Positions 17,967 through 27,967 of a stretch of DNA of 64,000 nt are shown in pieces (the stretch's first letter is position 1; every line of letters begins with the position of its first letter). The DNA comes from Bacillus sp. E(2018). GTDB lineage: Bacteria > Bacillota > Bacilli > Bacillales > Fictibacillaceae. The stretch lies in NCBI RefSeq assembly GCF_005503015.1, contig NZ_SCOL01000001.1, forward strand, positions 682,001-746,000, in the 5' to 3' direction. A program made the position numbers and the translations under genes. The notes under the pieces are model-generated. The model had not been told where the DNA came from and searched no databases. It saw only the letters and a program-made list of their open reading frames with translations.

Positions 17967-18037
17967 GTTTATGTCCTAGTAATATGTGTGTAAAAGTCCG
18001 GATGGACCGTCATTTACAGCATAAGGGGGGGAAAACA

Positions 18038-18541
18038 ATGTCAAAGGAAGATATTTCAAGACGTCAGTTCTTAAACTACACATTAACTGGCGTAGGCGGA
18101 TTTATGGCTGCCGGCATGCTTATGCCAATGGTCCGTTTCGCCCTTGATCCGATTTTGAAAGAGGGAACAGATCAAGAATTGGTAGCGGTTACGAGCGTGG
18201 AAGAGATCGCGAACGAACCTAAGCGTTTCGATTTTAAAATCAAACAAAAAGATGGCTGGTACGAGTCTGATGTCACTCAATCTGCCTGGGTTTATAAAGC
18301 GAAGAATGGTGATTTTATCGCACTTTCTCCGATCTGTAAACATCTAGGTTGTACGGTAGACTGGAATACAGATCCATCGCACCCTAACCAGTTCTTCTGT
18401 CCTTGCCACTTAGGCCGTTATACGAAGGATGGAACGAATGTTAAGGGAACTGCACCTCTTGCACCGCTTGATGTATATGACAGCCAGGTGAAAGATGGAA
18501 AGCTTTATTTAGGAAAGGCAAAACCAAGAAAGGGGGCGTAA
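18038..18541 (+). CDS. qcrA: Menaquinol:cytochrome c oxidoreductase Rieske subunit
   Basis: Iron-sulfur subunit of the bc complex; passes electrons from menaquinol to cytochrome c. The 167-residue product has an N-terminal membrane anchor (about residues 12-30) preceded by SRRQFLN, a twin-arginine-like signal, and the 2Fe-2S ligands CKHLGCT and CPCHLGRY. GGGGGGG precedes ATG 18038; a longer in-frame extension to 17894 overlaps ypiF and is rejected. qcrB follows after three bases. Confidence 0.96.
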   Translation: MSKEDISRRQFLNYTLTGVGGFMAAGMLMPMVRFALDPILKEGTDQELVAVTSVEEIANEPKRFDFKIKQKDGWYESDVTQSAWVYKAKNGDFIALSPICKHLGCTVDWNTDPSHPNQFFCPCHLGRYTKDGTNVKGTAPLAPLDVYDSQVKDGKLYLGKAKPRKGA

Positions 18542-18544
18542 TGA

Positions 18545-19216
18545 ATGCTACAAAAGATTTATGACTGGGTAGATGAGCGCCTGGATATTACGCCGCTTTG
18601 GAGAGATGTTGCAGACCATGAAGTACCAGAACACGTAAACCCCGCACATCATTTTTCTGCGTTCGTTTACTGTTTCGGTGGATTAACTTTCTTCATCACG
18701 GTTATCCAAATTCTTTCAGGTATGTTCTTAACGATGTACTATGTGCCTGATATCGTGAATGCTTGGGAATCCGTATATTACCTGCAAAATGAAGTGGCAT
18801 TTGGAGTGATCGTACGCGGAATGCACCACTGGGGCGCGAGCCTTGTTATCGTAATGATGTTTCTACATACATTGCGCGTATTTTTCCAGGGAGCTTATAA
18901 GAAGCCAAGAGAATTAAACTGGGTTGTTGGAGTACTTATTTTCTTTGTTATGTTAGGTTTAGGTTTTACAGGTTATCTATTGCCTTGGGATATGAAAGCG
19001 CTATTTGCGACTAAAGTAGGGATTGAGATCGCTATGACGATTCCTGTCGTTGGTCCGATCGCGAAGACGTTCCTTGCCGGCGGAGAGATTATTGGAGCAC
19101 AGACGCTCACGCGTTTCTTTGCGATACACGTATTCTTCCTTCCTGCAGCATTGTTAGGCTTGATGGGTGCCCATTTCTTAATGATCCGTAAACAAGGTAT
19201 TTCCGGACCGTTGTAA
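18545..19216 (+). CDS. qcrB: Menaquinol:cytochrome c oxidoreductase cytochrome b subunit
   Basis: Quinol-oxidising di-haem cytochrome b6-type subunit, 223 residues with four membrane helices. Haem-ligand helices carry GMHHWGASLVIVMMFLHTLRVF and FFAIHVFFLPAALLGLMGAHF; the PWDMKALFATKVG loop is typical of cytochrome b6. Split from subunit IV, as in other Bacillaceae. Second gene of qcrABC. Confidence 0.96.
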   Translation: MLQKIYDWVDERLDITPLWRDVADHEVPEHVNPAHHFSAFVYCFGGLTFFITVIQILSGMFLTMYYVPDIVNAWESVYYLQNEVAFGVIVRGMHHWGASLVIVMMFLHTLRVFFQGAYKKPRELNWVVGVLIFFVMLGLGFTGYLLPWDMKALFATKVGIEIAMTIPVVGPIAKTFLAGGEIIGAQTLTRFFAIHVFFLPAALLGLMGAHFLMIRKQGISGPL

Positions 19217-19264
19217 GAACAAACATAAGATTAAAAGTTTCATAAGAGCAAAGGAGGGAAATAT

Positions 19265-20032
19265 ATGCATCGCGGTAAAGGAATGAAGTTTGTCGGTGAC
19301 TCTCGTGTCCCTGCTGAACGCAAGCCGAATATTCCTAAAGACTATTCGGAGTTTCCGGGAAAAACGGAAGCGTTCTGGCCAAACTTTCTTTTAAAAGAAT
19401 GGATGGTAGGAGCCGTATTCTTAATCGGATACCTTATCCTAACAATCGTCCATGAATCTCCTTTAGAGAAAAAAGCAGATCCTACCGATGCTGGATATAT
19501 TCCTCTACCAGACTGGTACTTCCTATTTTTATACCAGCTTCTGAAGTACAAGTATGCGGCAGGGGATTATGTTCTTATCGGTACTGTTATTATACCGGGT
19601 CTAGCATTTGGTGCGTTAATGCTTGCGCCATTCTTAGACAAAGGGTTGGAGCGACGTCCTTCTAAACGTCCGATCGCAACGGGATTAATGTTATTAGGTT
19701 TGATCTCAGTTACATATTTAACATGGGAATCCGTTGTAACGCACGATTGGGAAAAAGCGAAAACTCAAGGTAAGATCGTTGATGTAAGTTTTGATGAAAA
19801 CGATCCTGGATACAAGATCTACCAAAAGCAGAGCTGCGTAGGCTGTCATGGTAACACGTTATCAGGTGGAGCATCAGGACCATCATTAGTTGGAACAGGT
19901 TTAAAACCTGAAGAGATCATGAAGATCGCTAAAGAAGGTAAGCCACCAGGCATGCCTCCGAATGCGTTCAAGGGTTCGGATAAAGAGCTAAAGCAATTAG
20001 CCGAATTTATCTCAAAACTAGAAAAGAAATAA
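19265..20032 (+). CDS. qcrC: Menaquinol:cytochrome c oxidoreductase cytochrome b/c subunit
   Basis: Fusion of subunit IV (three membrane helices, PLPDWYFLFLYQLLKYKYA) with a C-terminal cytochrome c domain. The haem site is CVGCH at about residues 196-200 and the axial Met is in the GMPP segment. The 255-residue length is that of Bacillus QcrC. AAGGAGGG precedes ATG 19265. This is the output arm of the bc complex in the cytoplasmic membrane. Confidence 0.96.
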   Translation: MHRGKGMKFVGDSRVPAERKPNIPKDYSEFPGKTEAFWPNFLLKEWMVGAVFLIGYLILTIVHESPLEKKADPTDAGYIPLPDWYFLFLYQLLKYKYAAGDYVLIGTVIIPGLAFGALMLAPFLDKGLERRPSKRPIATGLMLLGLISVTYLTWESVVTHDWEKAKTQGKIVDVSFDENDPGYKIYQKQSCVGCHGNTLSGGASGPSLVGTGLKPEEIMKIAKEGKPPGMPPNAFKGSDKELKQLAEFISKLEKK

Positions 20033-20037
20033 ATGAT

Positions 20038-20068
20038 AAAAGCCGGCTCAGTATGGGTCGGCTTTTTT
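20038..20068 (+). terminator. Terminator after qcrC
   Basis: An AGCCGGC/GTCGGCT stem with one G-T pair, then T6. Confidence 0.85.
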
Positions 20069-20100
20069 CCTGAACACAGAAAGAAAAGGAGCATGTGATT

Positions 20101-20667
20101 ATGTCCTGGATTCGAACGATCATCATGGATCGAATGTTTTTACTAGCACTTCTCATGATCAACATTTTAGGCACTATCTATGGTTATTATTGGTACCTTT
20201 ACCAGCTCAAAGAGACGCCTTGGTACTTTTTGCCGTTCGTCCCTGATAGTCCGACAGCATCTTTGTTCTTTGTCTTTGTCATCATCGGTTTTTTAAGGGA
20301 TAAACAGAATGGGCTGATCGAGGCATTGGCTGTTGCAACGCTTTTTAAGTATGGGATATGGGCTGTAGGAATGAACCTTGGTGGTGCCCTTGTTGGAACG
20401 CCACTTGATCTGATTAACTACATGCTTATTTTTTCACACCTCGGTATGGCGGTTCAAGGGCTGCTTTACGCTCCGTTTTATAAAATCAAGGGTTGGCACG
20501 TAACCGTGGCTGCACTCGTCCTATTTCATAACGAGATCATCGACTATGTGTTTGATATGATGCCGAGATATGACATTCTTGATCCGTATCAAGATATGAT
20601 CGGTTATTTAACTTTTTGGTTGTCTGCGCTATCAATTTTCATTGTTTGGAAGATGAGAAAAGCGTAA
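20101..20667 (+). CDS. ypjA: DUF1405 membrane protein YpjA
   Basis: A multi-pass membrane protein of 188 residues with about five hydrophobic segments, belonging to DUF1405 by sequence (YYWYLYQLKETPWYFLPFVPDSPTA split across helix 1-2) and by its place between qcrC and ypjB. GGAG precedes ATG 20101. Function unknown. Confidence 0.9.
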   Translation: MSWIRTIIMDRMFLLALLMINILGTIYGYYWYLYQLKETPWYFLPFVPDSPTASLFFVFVIIGFLRDKQNGLIEALAVATLFKYGIWAVGMNLGGALVGTPLDLINYMLIFSHLGMAVQGLLYAPFYKIKGWHVTVAALVLFHNEIIDYVFDMMPRYDILDPYQDMIGYLTFWLSALSIFIVWKMRKA

Positions 20668-20751
20668 GTACGCTACAATTCCTTAATTATAGGTCTATCC
20701 TTGTCCCAGCTTTCATACGTTTTAAGTATAAGGGTACAGGAGGGACAACGG

Positions 20752-21546
20752 ATGAGAAGGTTTAGATGGGCATTGATGGTTCTTTGTATGGTTTTTGGAC
20801 TCGCTATGCCAGTACTTGCATCAAATCATACAGAAACGAAGGATTGGTCTGAGATCAATGAGCTAACGAGTGAGATCTGGGAGCTTGGTAAGATAGAACG
20901 GTATGAAGAAGCTGCGGGTGTATTGCAGTTTACTTCGGCCAACATCATTCATATAGAAGATGTCTTGTCCTTGAGACCGGAACAGAAGCGTCTCGTTGAA
21001 TATACGTTCAGAGATGCTGTGTCTTCTCTTCAGAATCCCGAATGGTCGAAAGAAAAAAAGTTAAACAAGCTCACAGAGGTTCGCTTATTAGTGGATGCCC
21101 TTCAGACTGACTATGAGCCGTTATGGAAAAAAACAGGGCTGATGATGTTAGAGCCTTTTATCACGATGGAAAAAGGAATAAGTGAAGATGATTCTGTGGC
21201 GTTTCATCAAGCTGCTAACCTTTTACTCGAACGGTACGAAACGGTCAGGCCGGCACTCATGGTCGACCTTGAAGATGAAGATCTTCAAAAGCTCGATGAA
21301 CATGTTTCTTACGTGGATACGAATCGCAGTCAGATTCTTACGGATTCTGCCCATCAAAAACAGCTTGAAACAGCGGCTGCTGATTTTGAAGCACTGTTCT
21401 TCGCGAAAAAAGATAATTCAGAGCCATCGCTCTTTTGGCTAATATTTTCAATCGGTGGAATCATATCATCAACACTAGCTTACGTAGGATGGAGAAAATA
21501 CAAAGGTGATCAGCAAGATGGATTAAGAGTACCGGATAAACGGTAA
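20752..21546 (+). CDS. ypjB: Sporulation protein YpjB
   Basis: A 264-residue secreted or membrane-attached protein with a signal peptide (MRRFRWALMVLCMVFG, cut after about residue 22), a helical extracytoplasmic domain and a C-terminal membrane segment (about residues 225-245) before a basic tail. Recognised as YpjB by position and architecture; the family is annotated as sporulation-linked. AGGAGGG precedes ATG 20752. Confidence 0.88.
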   Translation: MRRFRWALMVLCMVFGLAMPVLASNHTETKDWSEINELTSEIWELGKIERYEEAAGVLQFTSANIIHIEDVLSLRPEQKRLVEYTFRDAVSSLQNPEWSKEKKLNKLTEVRLLVDALQTDYEPLWKKTGLMMLEPFITMEKGISEDDSVAFHQAANLLLERYETVRPALMVDLEDEDLQKLDEHVSYVDTNRSQILTDSAHQKQLETAAADFEALFFAKKDNSEPSLFWLIFSIGGIISSTLAYVGWRKYKGDQQDGLRVPDKR

Positions 21547-21570
21547 TGGGTAATGAGTCATGCGTATTCT

Positions 21571-21600
21571 TTGACAAACTGTGAGCTGAAAACGTAAAAT
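21571..21600 (+). promoter_or_regulatory. Sigma-A promoter of the YugP-type metalloprotease
   Basis: TTGACA at 21571-21576, an 18-bp spacer and TAAAAT at 21595-21600. Transcription from about 21607 excludes the in-frame GTG at 21601 as a start. Confidence 0.7.
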
Positions 21601-21639
21601 GTGAGTATCAAAAGCTTTTTATATGGAGGAATGCCAACG

Positions 21640-22320
21640 ATGGGTGGATTTTTAATCTACTTCGCAATTTTGCTTATCGTTCCAATCTGGGCTCAGATGC
21701 GAGTGAAAAGCACGTACAAAAAGTATTCAAAAGTGAGTAACAGCACAGGTAAGACAGGTGCAGAAGTGGCAAGAGAGATTCTAGACCAAAATGGACTTTA
21801 CAGTGTTCAGGTAGAGCCAGTCAGAGGCATGTTATCTGATCATTACGACCCTCGCAGTAAAGTAGTTCGTTTATCTGAAGATAACTATTACGGAAGTTCG
21901 ATTGCAGGTGCAGCAGTTGCAGCCCATGAAGTAGGGCATGCGATTCAAGATGCAGAAGGTTATGCTTTCTTGCGCTTCAGACATGCGTTAGTTCCTGTAG
22001 CTAACATCGGATCTAACTTTTCGTTTCTATTGATTCTTGGTGGTATGCTTTTAAGCTCGATGAATATGTTCCTTCTAGGGATCATCTTCATGTCAGTAGC
22101 TGTATTGTTTCAGTTCGTTACACTGCCGGTTGAGTTTAATGCAAGCTCTCGTGCGATGGACCAGATCGTTTCAACGGGTCTGATCCGTAACAACGAAGAG
22201 CGAGGAGCTCGTAAAGTTCTAAATGCTGCTGCATTAACTTATGTAGCTGGTGCTCTTGTGGCGTTACTCGAACTAGCACGATTCATCTTCATGTTCTTAG
22301 GGATGAACCAAGACGATTAA
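21640..22320 (+). CDS. YugP-type membrane zinc metalloprotease
   Basis: A 226-residue membrane protein of the YugP/Zn-peptidase-2 family. An N-terminal helix, then the zinc motif HEVGHAIQ (about residues 90-97), two central membrane helices and LPVEFNASSRA, the third-ligand region, then a C-terminal helix. ATG 21640 is chosen because TGGAGG (21624-21629) is well spaced for it and the predicted transcript begins after GTG 21601. Substrate unknown. Confidence 0.9.
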   Translation: MGGFLIYFAILLIVPIWAQMRVKSTYKKYSKVSNSTGKTGAEVAREILDQNGLYSVQVEPVRGMLSDHYDPRSKVVRLSEDNYYGSSIAGAAVAAHEVGHAIQDAEGYAFLRFRHALVPVANIGSNFSFLLILGGMLLSSMNMFLLGIIFMSVAVLFQFVTLPVEFNASSRAMDQIVSTGLIRNNEERGARKVLNAAALTYVAGALVALLELARFIFMFLGMNQDD

Positions 22321-22336
22321 TATTAAACTAACAGTA

Positions 22337-22369
22337 AAGCTCCCGATACGTATCGGGAGCTTTTTTTAT
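22337..22369. terminator. Bidirectional terminator between the metalloprotease gene and ypjC
   Basis: An inverted repeat AGCTCCCGATA/TATCGGGAGCT with T7 on the + strand and an A-rich left flank; it serves both converging genes. Confidence 0.85.
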
Positions 22370-23238
22370 CTACCTATTGGGTTCTTATCGGCATCTAGGG
22401 TAAAACCTTCACCGATAACCTCATGAACGTCATTTACTGTAACAAATGCATGCGGATCAATGCGTTCGATCACCTGCTTGATTCGAACGATCTCGTTCTT
22501 AGCGATTACGCAGTACAATACTTCACGTATATTTCCTGTAAACGAACCTTTACCGTTTAAGATGGTCGCACCACGATCTAATTCTTTGATGATGTCTGCT
22601 GCGATCTCGGTATTTTTATCCGAGAAGATCATGACCGCTTTACCAGCATAAGCGCCTTCTTGCATAAAATCGATCACACGGGCACCGATGAATACGGCAA
22701 CGAGAGTGTACATCGCTTCTTTGTAGTCTAAGTAGACGAGAGAGATCGCGATAACCACGAAATCAAAGATGAACATCGTCTTACCCATACTCCAGCCTAA
22801 AAATTTATGACCGAGTCTTGCGATGATATCCACACCGCCAGTCGTTCCGCCAAAACGGAAGATGATTCCTAGTCCAACTCCTATAAATACACCAGCAAAT
22901 AATGCTGCGAGTGTCATATCTTCTTTAAGGTTGATCGTAACAAATGAAAAGCGTTGAAAGATAAACAAAAATACCGATACGGCAACTGTTCCGATGATCG
23001 TATAGATGAAGGCGTTTCTTCCAAGCAACTTCCAGCCGACAAAGAACAATGGAATGTTAAGTGCCAGGTTAGAATAAGAAGGATCGATCGAGAAAAGAAA
23101 ATAGAGAATAAGTGTGATCCCTGTAAAACCACCTTCTGCCAAATTGTTCGTCATATTAAAATGAACGATTCCAAAAGAAAAGATGGCTGCACCAAGTAAG
23201 ATGAATAAAATATTTTTTAGTTTGATTGGATAAGTCAT
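22366..23238 (-). CDS. ypjC: YitT-family membrane protein YpjC
   Basis: A 290-residue protein with about six membrane helices followed by a cytosolic DUF2179 domain (about residues 215-285, with RGATILNGKGSFTG and VTVNDVHEVIGEGF). The frame is open to ATG 23283, but the predicted -10 at 23292-23297 would make that nearly leaderless; ATG 23238 has AAAGTAGG six bases upstream and is preferred. Role unknown; the family is proposed to be transporters. It is divergent from ypjD. Confidence 0.87.
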   Translation of the reverse strand: MTYPIKLKNILFILLGAAIFSFGIVHFNMTNNLAEGGFTGITLILYFLFSIDPSYSNLALNIPLFFVGWKLLGRNAFIYTIIGTVAVSVFLFIFQRFSFVTINLKEDMTLAALFAGVFIGVGLGIIFRFGGTTGGVDIIARLGHKFLGWSMGKTMFIFDFVVIAISLVYLDYKEAMYTLVAVFIGARVIDFMQEGAYAGKAVMIFSDKNTEIAADIIKELDRGATILNGKGSFTGNIREVLYCVIAKNEIVRIKQVIERIDPHAFVTVNDVHEVIGEGFTLDADKNPIGR

Positions 23239-23291
23239 ATGAGGCCTACTTTCTACAAAAATACTAAGGTTGTTTTTAGTCATGCCTTCCT

Positions 23292-23322
23292 ATTATAAGC
23301 GAAATTTCAACAAATTTGTCAA
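23292..23322 (-). promoter_or_regulatory. Candidate promoter of ypjC
   Basis: On the minus strand TTGACA (23322-23317) and TATAAT (23297-23292) are separated by 19 bp, longer than optimal. Confidence 0.45.
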
Positions 23323-23380
23323 ACAGAAAAAATACCGATAACATAAAGAAGACTAATATTGAATGAGGAGTGTCAACATC

Positions 23381-23725
23381 ATGGCCAATCGTACATTAAA
23401 AGAGAGTCAGGACGTTGTAGATCAATACATATCACAGTTTAAAGAAGGCTATTTCAGTCCTTTAGCTATGCTCGCACGATTAACAGAAGAATTAGGGGAA
23501 CTTGCTCGTGAAGTGAACCATCATTATGGAGAAAAACCGAAGAAATCAACAGAGGACAAAAAGACGGTTGAAGAAGAACTTGGAGATATGTTCTTTGTGT
23601 TGATCTGTCTGGCAAATTCCCTCGATATAGATCTGGATGATGCGTTAAAAACAGTAATGAATAAGTTTGAAACACGAGACAAAGACAGATGGACGAAAAA
23701 AGAAGGAGAGACAACACATGAATAA
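23381..23725 (+). CDS. ypjD: MazG-type nucleotide pyrophosphohydrolase YpjD
   Basis: A 114-residue all-helical MazG-family hydrolase likely to act on non-canonical or excess NTPs. The [11 protein letters not shown] (about residues 36-46) and [16 protein letters not shown] (from about 70) segments supply the Mg-binding EExxE and ExxD motifs. GAGGAG precedes ATG 23381. It overlaps dapB by eight bases. Confidence 0.92.
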   Translation: MANRTLKESQDVVDQYISQFKEGYFSPLAMLARLTEELGELAREVNHHYGEKPKKSTEDKKTVEEELGDMFFVLICLANSLDIDLDDALKTVMNKFETRDKDRWTKKEGETTHE

Positions 23726-24521
23726 TATTCGTATCATACTTGCAGGACCTCGAGGAAAGATGGGTCAAGAAGCGTTGAAGATGATCGAGGAAACGCCACA
23801 TTTTGAACTAGTGGCAGCAGTCGATTCAAAAAATGACGGACTTCAAGTTAAGGATCTATCAGGAGCACCACAGTCTTTGGAAGCACCTGTATATGATGAT
23901 ATGGAAAACTGCATCGCTTCTATTGAAGCAGATGTTGTTGTCGATCTAACGCGTCCGGATATTGGCAAAAAACACCTTGAACTGGCTCTGAAGCATGGTC
24001 TGCGTACGGTGATCGGAACAACCGGCTTTTCCAATGAAGACCTCGAGCGTCTCACATCGTTGGCTGAAGAAAAACAAACAGGTGCCATCATCGCACCAAA
24101 CTTTGCGATCGGTGCGATCTTAATGATGAAGTTCTCTCAAATGGCAGCGAAATACCTGCCGGATATCGAGATCATTGAGAAGCATCACGATCAAAAGCTG
24201 GATGCGCCGTCAGGAACAGCATTAAAAACAGCACAACTCATAACAGAAGTGCGAGAAGAAAAGAAACAAGGTCATCCTGATGAAAAAGAGGACCTTAAAG
24301 GAGCTCGAGGCGCAGAACTAGAAGGAATCCGTATTCATAGTGTAAGATTACCTGGACTGGTCGCGCATCAAGAAGTCATCTTCGGTGGTGAAGGTCAAGT
24401 CTTAACGATCCGTCATGATTCTATGAACAGAGCATCTTTCATGCCTGGAGTACGACTTGCGGTAGAAAGTGTTATGAACATTGAAGGTCTTGTTTACGGC
24501 CTTGAAAATATTATGGAATAA
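23718..24521 (+). CDS. dapB: 4-hydroxy-tetrahydrodipicolinate reductase
   Basis: NAD(P)H-dependent reductase of the diaminopimelate/lysine pathway; in spore formers its product also leads to dipicolinate. The 267-residue product has the Rossmann start [37 protein letters not shown] and the catalytic [21 protein letters not shown] precedes ATG 23718, inside the end of ypjD. Confidence 0.96.
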   Translation: MNNIRIILAGPRGKMGQEALKMIEETPHFELVAAVDSKNDGLQVKDLSGAPQSLEAPVYDDMENCIASIEADVVVDLTRPDIGKKHLELALKHGLRTVIGTTGFSNEDLERLTSLAEEKQTGAIIAPNFAIGAILMMKFSQMAAKYLPDIEIIEKHHDQKLDAPSGTALKTAQLITEVREEKKQGHPDEKEDLKGARGAELEGIRIHSVRLPGLVAHQEVIFGGEGQVLTIRHDSMNRASFMPGVRLAVESVMNIEGLVYGLENIME

Positions 24522-24532
24522 GAGGGGATACT

Positions 24533-24949
24533 ATGAAGATAGCTCTTATTGCGCACGATAAGAAAAAGAACGATATGATCAATTTCACCGTCGCATATGC
24601 ACCGATTCTGAAAGATCATACCTTGTTTGCGACAGGAACGACAGGATTTAAAATAAACGAAGCGACGGGGCTGGATATCAAACGATTCCAATCGGGTCCT
24701 TTAGGCGGCGATCAGCAGATCGGAGCAATGATAGCAGAAAACGATCTAGATCTTGTACTGTTCTTCAGAGACCCTTTGACTGCTCAGCCTCATGAGCCTG
24801 ATGTATCAGCGCTGATGCGTTTATGTGATGTGTATCAGATACCGCTCGCAACAAACTTAGCTTCAGCAGAGCTTTTTATTCGTTCGCTTGAACGAGGAGA
24901 TCTGGATTGGAGAAAAATAATAGATGAAAGAGAGTCAGAGAAAAAATGA
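24533..24949 (+). CDS. mgsA: Methylglyoxal synthase
   Basis: Converts dihydroxyacetone phosphate to methylglyoxal and phosphate. The 138-residue product shows [54 protein letters not shown] with the catalytic Asp, and [10 protein letters not shown]. Last four bases overlap bshB1. Placing this toxic-electrophile enzyme beside the bacillithiol genes is conserved with B. subtilis. Confidence 0.96.
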   Translation: MKIALIAHDKKKNDMINFTVAYAPILKDHTLFATGTTGFKINEATGLDIKRFQSGPLGGDQQIGAMIAENDLDLVLFFRDPLTAQPHEPDVSALMRLCDVYQIPLATNLASAELFIRSLERGDLDWRKIIDERESEKK

Positions 24950-25638
24950 CTGAAGAAAGCTGGCTTGCCTTTGGCGCGCATTCAGACGATGTAGAGATCG
25001 GTATGGGTGCGACGATTAAAGCAGAAACAGATAGAGGCCGTAACGTGATCATCTGTGACTTAACTGAAGCAGAACTGTCATCGAACGGCACCGTAGACAT
25101 CCGGAAAAAAGAAGCTGAAAGAGCAGCTGGACTTTTAGGAGTAAAAACGAGAAGCAATTTAAAACTGCCTGATCGAGCACTATATATGAAAGAAGAATAT
25201 ATTCTAAAGCTTGTTTCCGAGATTCGTGAGCATAAGCCTCAATATGTGTTTGCTCCCTATTGGATCGATCGTCATCCAGATCACGGAAACTGTGCACGTC
25301 TCGTAAAAGAAGCCGTCTTTTCTGCCGGAATAAAAAATATTTATGATCCGAAACATCTACCGGCACACAAAGTAAAAAATATATTTTATTACATGATCAA
25401 CAGTGCGGAAAGACCACAACTCTTTGTTAACGTAACAGAGTCATATAATGCGAAGATCGAGGCACTGAAAGCTTATCCATCTCAGTTTGTAAAAACACTG
25501 GATAGCATCGATACACCGCTGACGAATGGTTATATCGAACGTGTAGAATCCCGTGACAAGCTGTTTGGTCTTGAAGCTGGTGTCAGTTATGCAGAAGGAT
25601 TCATTCCAGAGCAGATATATATAACTAACCATCTATAA
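24946..25638 (+). CDS. bshB1: Bacillithiol biosynthesis deacetylase BshB1
   Basis: LmbE-like zinc deacetylase that removes acetate from GlcNAc-malate, second step of bacillithiol synthesis. The 230-residue product begins [15 protein letters not shown], with the zinc ligands in AHSDD, and has [18 protein letters not shown] with further ligands. Couples by overlap to mgsA and precedes bshA by 11 bases. Confidence 0.95.
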   Translation: MTEESWLAFGAHSDDVEIGMGATIKAETDRGRNVIICDLTEAELSSNGTVDIRKKEAERAAGLLGVKTRSNLKLPDRALYMKEEYILKLVSEIREHKPQYVFAPYWIDRHPDHGNCARLVKEAVFSAGIKNIYDPKHLPAHKVKNIFYYMINSAERPQLFVNVTESYNAKIEALKAYPSQFVKTLDSIDTPLTNGYIERVESRDKLFGLEAGVSYAEGFIPEQIYITNHL

Positions 25639-25649
25639 GGAGAAAGTCT

Positions 25650-26789
25650 ATGACGTTAAAAATCGGCATCACTTGCTATCCGACCGTAGGCGGATCAGGA
25701 GTGGTTGCGACAGAACTAGGAAAACTTTTAGCAGAAAAAGGACACGAGATCCATTTTATTACATCTAGTGTACCTTTTCGTCTTGGAAAATTTTATCCGA
25801 ACATCTTCTTTCATGAAGTGGAAGTAAACCATTATTCTGTGTTCAAATATCCGCCATATGATCTTGCTTTAGCAAGCAAGATGGCCGAAGTGGCAAAGCG
25901 AGAAAAGCTAGATCTTCTTCACGTTCATTACGCTGTACCTCATGCGGTTTGTGCGGTATTAGCTAAACAGATGCTAAACGATGAGATGAAGATCGTTACA
26001 ACCTTACATGGAACAGACATTACGGTACTTGGCTACGATCCATCCCTTAGTGAAATGATCAAGTTCGGTATCGAGAAATCAGATGTAGTCACATCAGTTT
26101 CTCATCAATTGAAAGCAGATACGTTAGAGCTGTTGAATATTAACAAAGACATCATCCCTGTACATAACTTTGTAGACGAAAGAGTGTATTACAGAAGAAG
26201 CAATAATGCTGAATTAAGGCGAACTTACGGAATTGATGAGAACGAAAAGGTCATCGTTCATATCTCGAATTTTAGAAAAGTAAAAAGGTTAGAAGATGTA
26301 ATCAAGTCGTTCGCACTGATTCGAAAAGAGCTTACTTCTAAGCTGTTGTTGATTGGAAATGGGCCAGAACTAACAACGGCTTGCGAGCTTGTGCGCGAAC
26401 TCGATATTGAAGATGATGTACTGTTCTTAGGTAAACAAGAGAATGTTGGTGAACTGTTCTCTATCTGCGATCTGAAGCTCCTTCTATCAGAAAAAGAAAG
26501 CTTTGGACTGGTGCTTTTAGAAGCGATGGCATGCGGTGTACCTGTAATCGGCACGAATATCGGTGGAATTCCAGAAGTCATCGTGGATGGCGAGACGGGG
26601 TATATGGTGGAGCTAGGTGATCCAGAATCTGTAGCAGAAAAAGCGATCGCTTTGCTGCAAGATGAAGAGAAGTTAATGGCGTTTCGAGCAAATTCCGTTA
26701 GACATGTAAAAGAAAACTTCTTATCTGACAAAATCGTCTCAATCTATGAAGATATTTATTATTCGTTGATAGAGGATCGTTCGGTATGA
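25650..26789 (+). CDS. bshA: Bacillithiol glycosyltransferase BshA
   Basis: GT4-family glycosyltransferase that makes GlcNAc-malate from UDP-GlcNAc and malate. The 379-residue product has [18 protein letters not shown] at the start, [21 protein letters not shown], and the GT4 motif [20 protein letters not shown] (about residues 285-305). AAGGAGA precedes ATG 25650. Overlaps cca by four bases. Confidence 0.96.
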   Translation: MTLKIGITCYPTVGGSGVVATELGKLLAEKGHEIHFITSSVPFRLGKFYPNIFFHEVEVNHYSVFKYPPYDLALASKMAEVAKREKLDLLHVHYAVPHAVCAVLAKQMLNDEMKIVTTLHGTDITVLGYDPSLSEMIKFGIEKSDVVTSVSHQLKADTLELLNINKDIIPVHNFVDERVYYRRSNNAELRRTYGIDENEKVIVHISNFRKVKRLEDVIKSFALIRKELTSKLLLIGNGPELTTACELVRELDIEDDVLFLGKQENVGELFSICDLKLLLSEKESFGLVLLEAMACGVPVIGTNIGGIPEVIVDGETGYMVELGDPESVAEKAIALLQDEEKLMAFRANSVRHVKENFLSDKIVSIYEDIYYSLIEDRSV

Positions 26790-27967
26790 ACGAGATGTTC
26801 GAAAACGCATTGCCGGTATTAAAGAGGCTGGAAGAAGAAGGCTTCAGCGCTTATTTTGTTGGAGGTTGTGTACGAGACCTCTTACTTCAGCGTCACATCA
26901 AAGATATCGATATTGCGAGTTCTGCTCGACCAGAAGAGGTTCAACAAATATTTCCTAAAACTATTCCGGTCGGTATCGAACATGGAACGGTTATCGTGAG
27001 ACACGACTCTGTGTCATATGAAGTGACAACGTTTCGAAAAGAAGAGGAGTATAAGGATTATAGAAGACCTTCAAAAGTGTGGTTTGTTGATGATCTAAAA
27101 GAAGATCTCTCTAGAAGAGATTTTACCTTCAACGCAATGGCGATGGATACTTCTTTTCAATTGATCGATCACTTCGGCGGGCGAGATGACCTTAAGCTTA
27201 AACGAATTCGAACGGTTGGAGATCCGAATCTTCGTTTTTCTGAAGATCCATTGCGTATCATGAGAGCTTGCCGGTTTATGAGTGTATTTGATATGGCGAT
27301 CGAAAGAAAAACCATCGATGCCATCGAAGAAAAGGCTCACTTACTGAAACGCATCTCAACAGAACGAATTTCGATCGAATTCATCAAACTGCTTCAAGGT
27401 GAACAAGCAGGTAAAGTTCTTAAATTTATGGAAAAAACCTCTGTACTGAATTACTTGCCTATTGCTCTGCAAGAAAAACAGAGCGATCTTTATATAGACT
27501 TTCCGTGGAACGTTCTAGAATCCGATGAACAAAGATGGGCTGCGATCCTGTTATTATCTGATGTGAGTGATGATAGAGATTTCTTGAAAAGTTGGAAACT
27601 TCCAAATCACACGATCAAAAAAGTGGGAGAGTTATTGGCCGCTTATGATATTGATGCTTGGAGCAAGTCGGATTTGTACCGTTTTGGCTTAAAGGTTGCG
27701 TTATCTAGCATCACATTAAAAAGTGCAGTTGAAAAGAAAGATTATATGAACGTAAAAAAACGTCTTCATCAGCAAAATAGCGAGATTCCGATCACATCTA
27801 GAAAAGATATTCCGCTAGATGGTAAGGATATTATTGAGATCACACAACGAGAACCAGGAATTTGGTTAGGAAAGCTTTTAGAAGAGATGGAGAAAAAAAT
27901 CGTTGAGGGAGAACTAGCACTCAACACATCCGCACTTAAGGATTGGGTAAAAAGGTGGGAGCCATGA
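26786..27967 (+). CDS. cca: CCA-adding tRNA nucleotidyltransferase
   Basis: Adds or repairs the 3' CCA of tRNA. The 393-residue class II enzyme has [13 protein letters not shown], the catalytic [30 protein letters not shown] and [11 protein letters not shown] motifs in order, then a helical C-terminal half. Overlaps bshA and birA starts by short stretches. Conserved position before birA. Confidence 0.95.
   Translation: MNEMFENALPVLKRLEEEGFSAYFVGGCVRDLLLQRHIKDIDIASSARPEEVQQIFPKTIPVGIEHGTVIVRHDSVSYEVTTFRKEEEYKDYRRPSKVWFVDDLKEDLSRRDFTFNAMAMDTSFQLIDHFGGRDDLKLKRIRTVGDPNLRFSEDPLRIMRACRFMSVFDMAIERKTIDAIEEKAHLLKRISTERISIEFIKLLQGEQAGKVLKFMEKTSVLNYLPIALQEKQSDLYIDFPWNVLESDEQRWAAILLLSDVSDDRDFLKSWKLPNHTIKKVGELLAAYDIDAWSKSDLYRFGLKVALSSITLKSAVEKKDYMNVKKRLHQQNSEIPITSRKDIPLDGKDIIEITQREPGIWLGKLLEEMEKKIVEGELALNTSALKDWVKRWEP

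Noticed and set aside
21601..21639. GTG 21601 as start of the YugP-type protease
   Set aside because: It is immediately after the predicted -10 box, so it would precede the transcript start.
23239..23283. 15-codon longer ypjC start
   Set aside because: A near-consensus -10 at 23292-23297 would place the transcript start within a few bases of that ATG; the internal ATG 23238 has a better ribosome-binding site.
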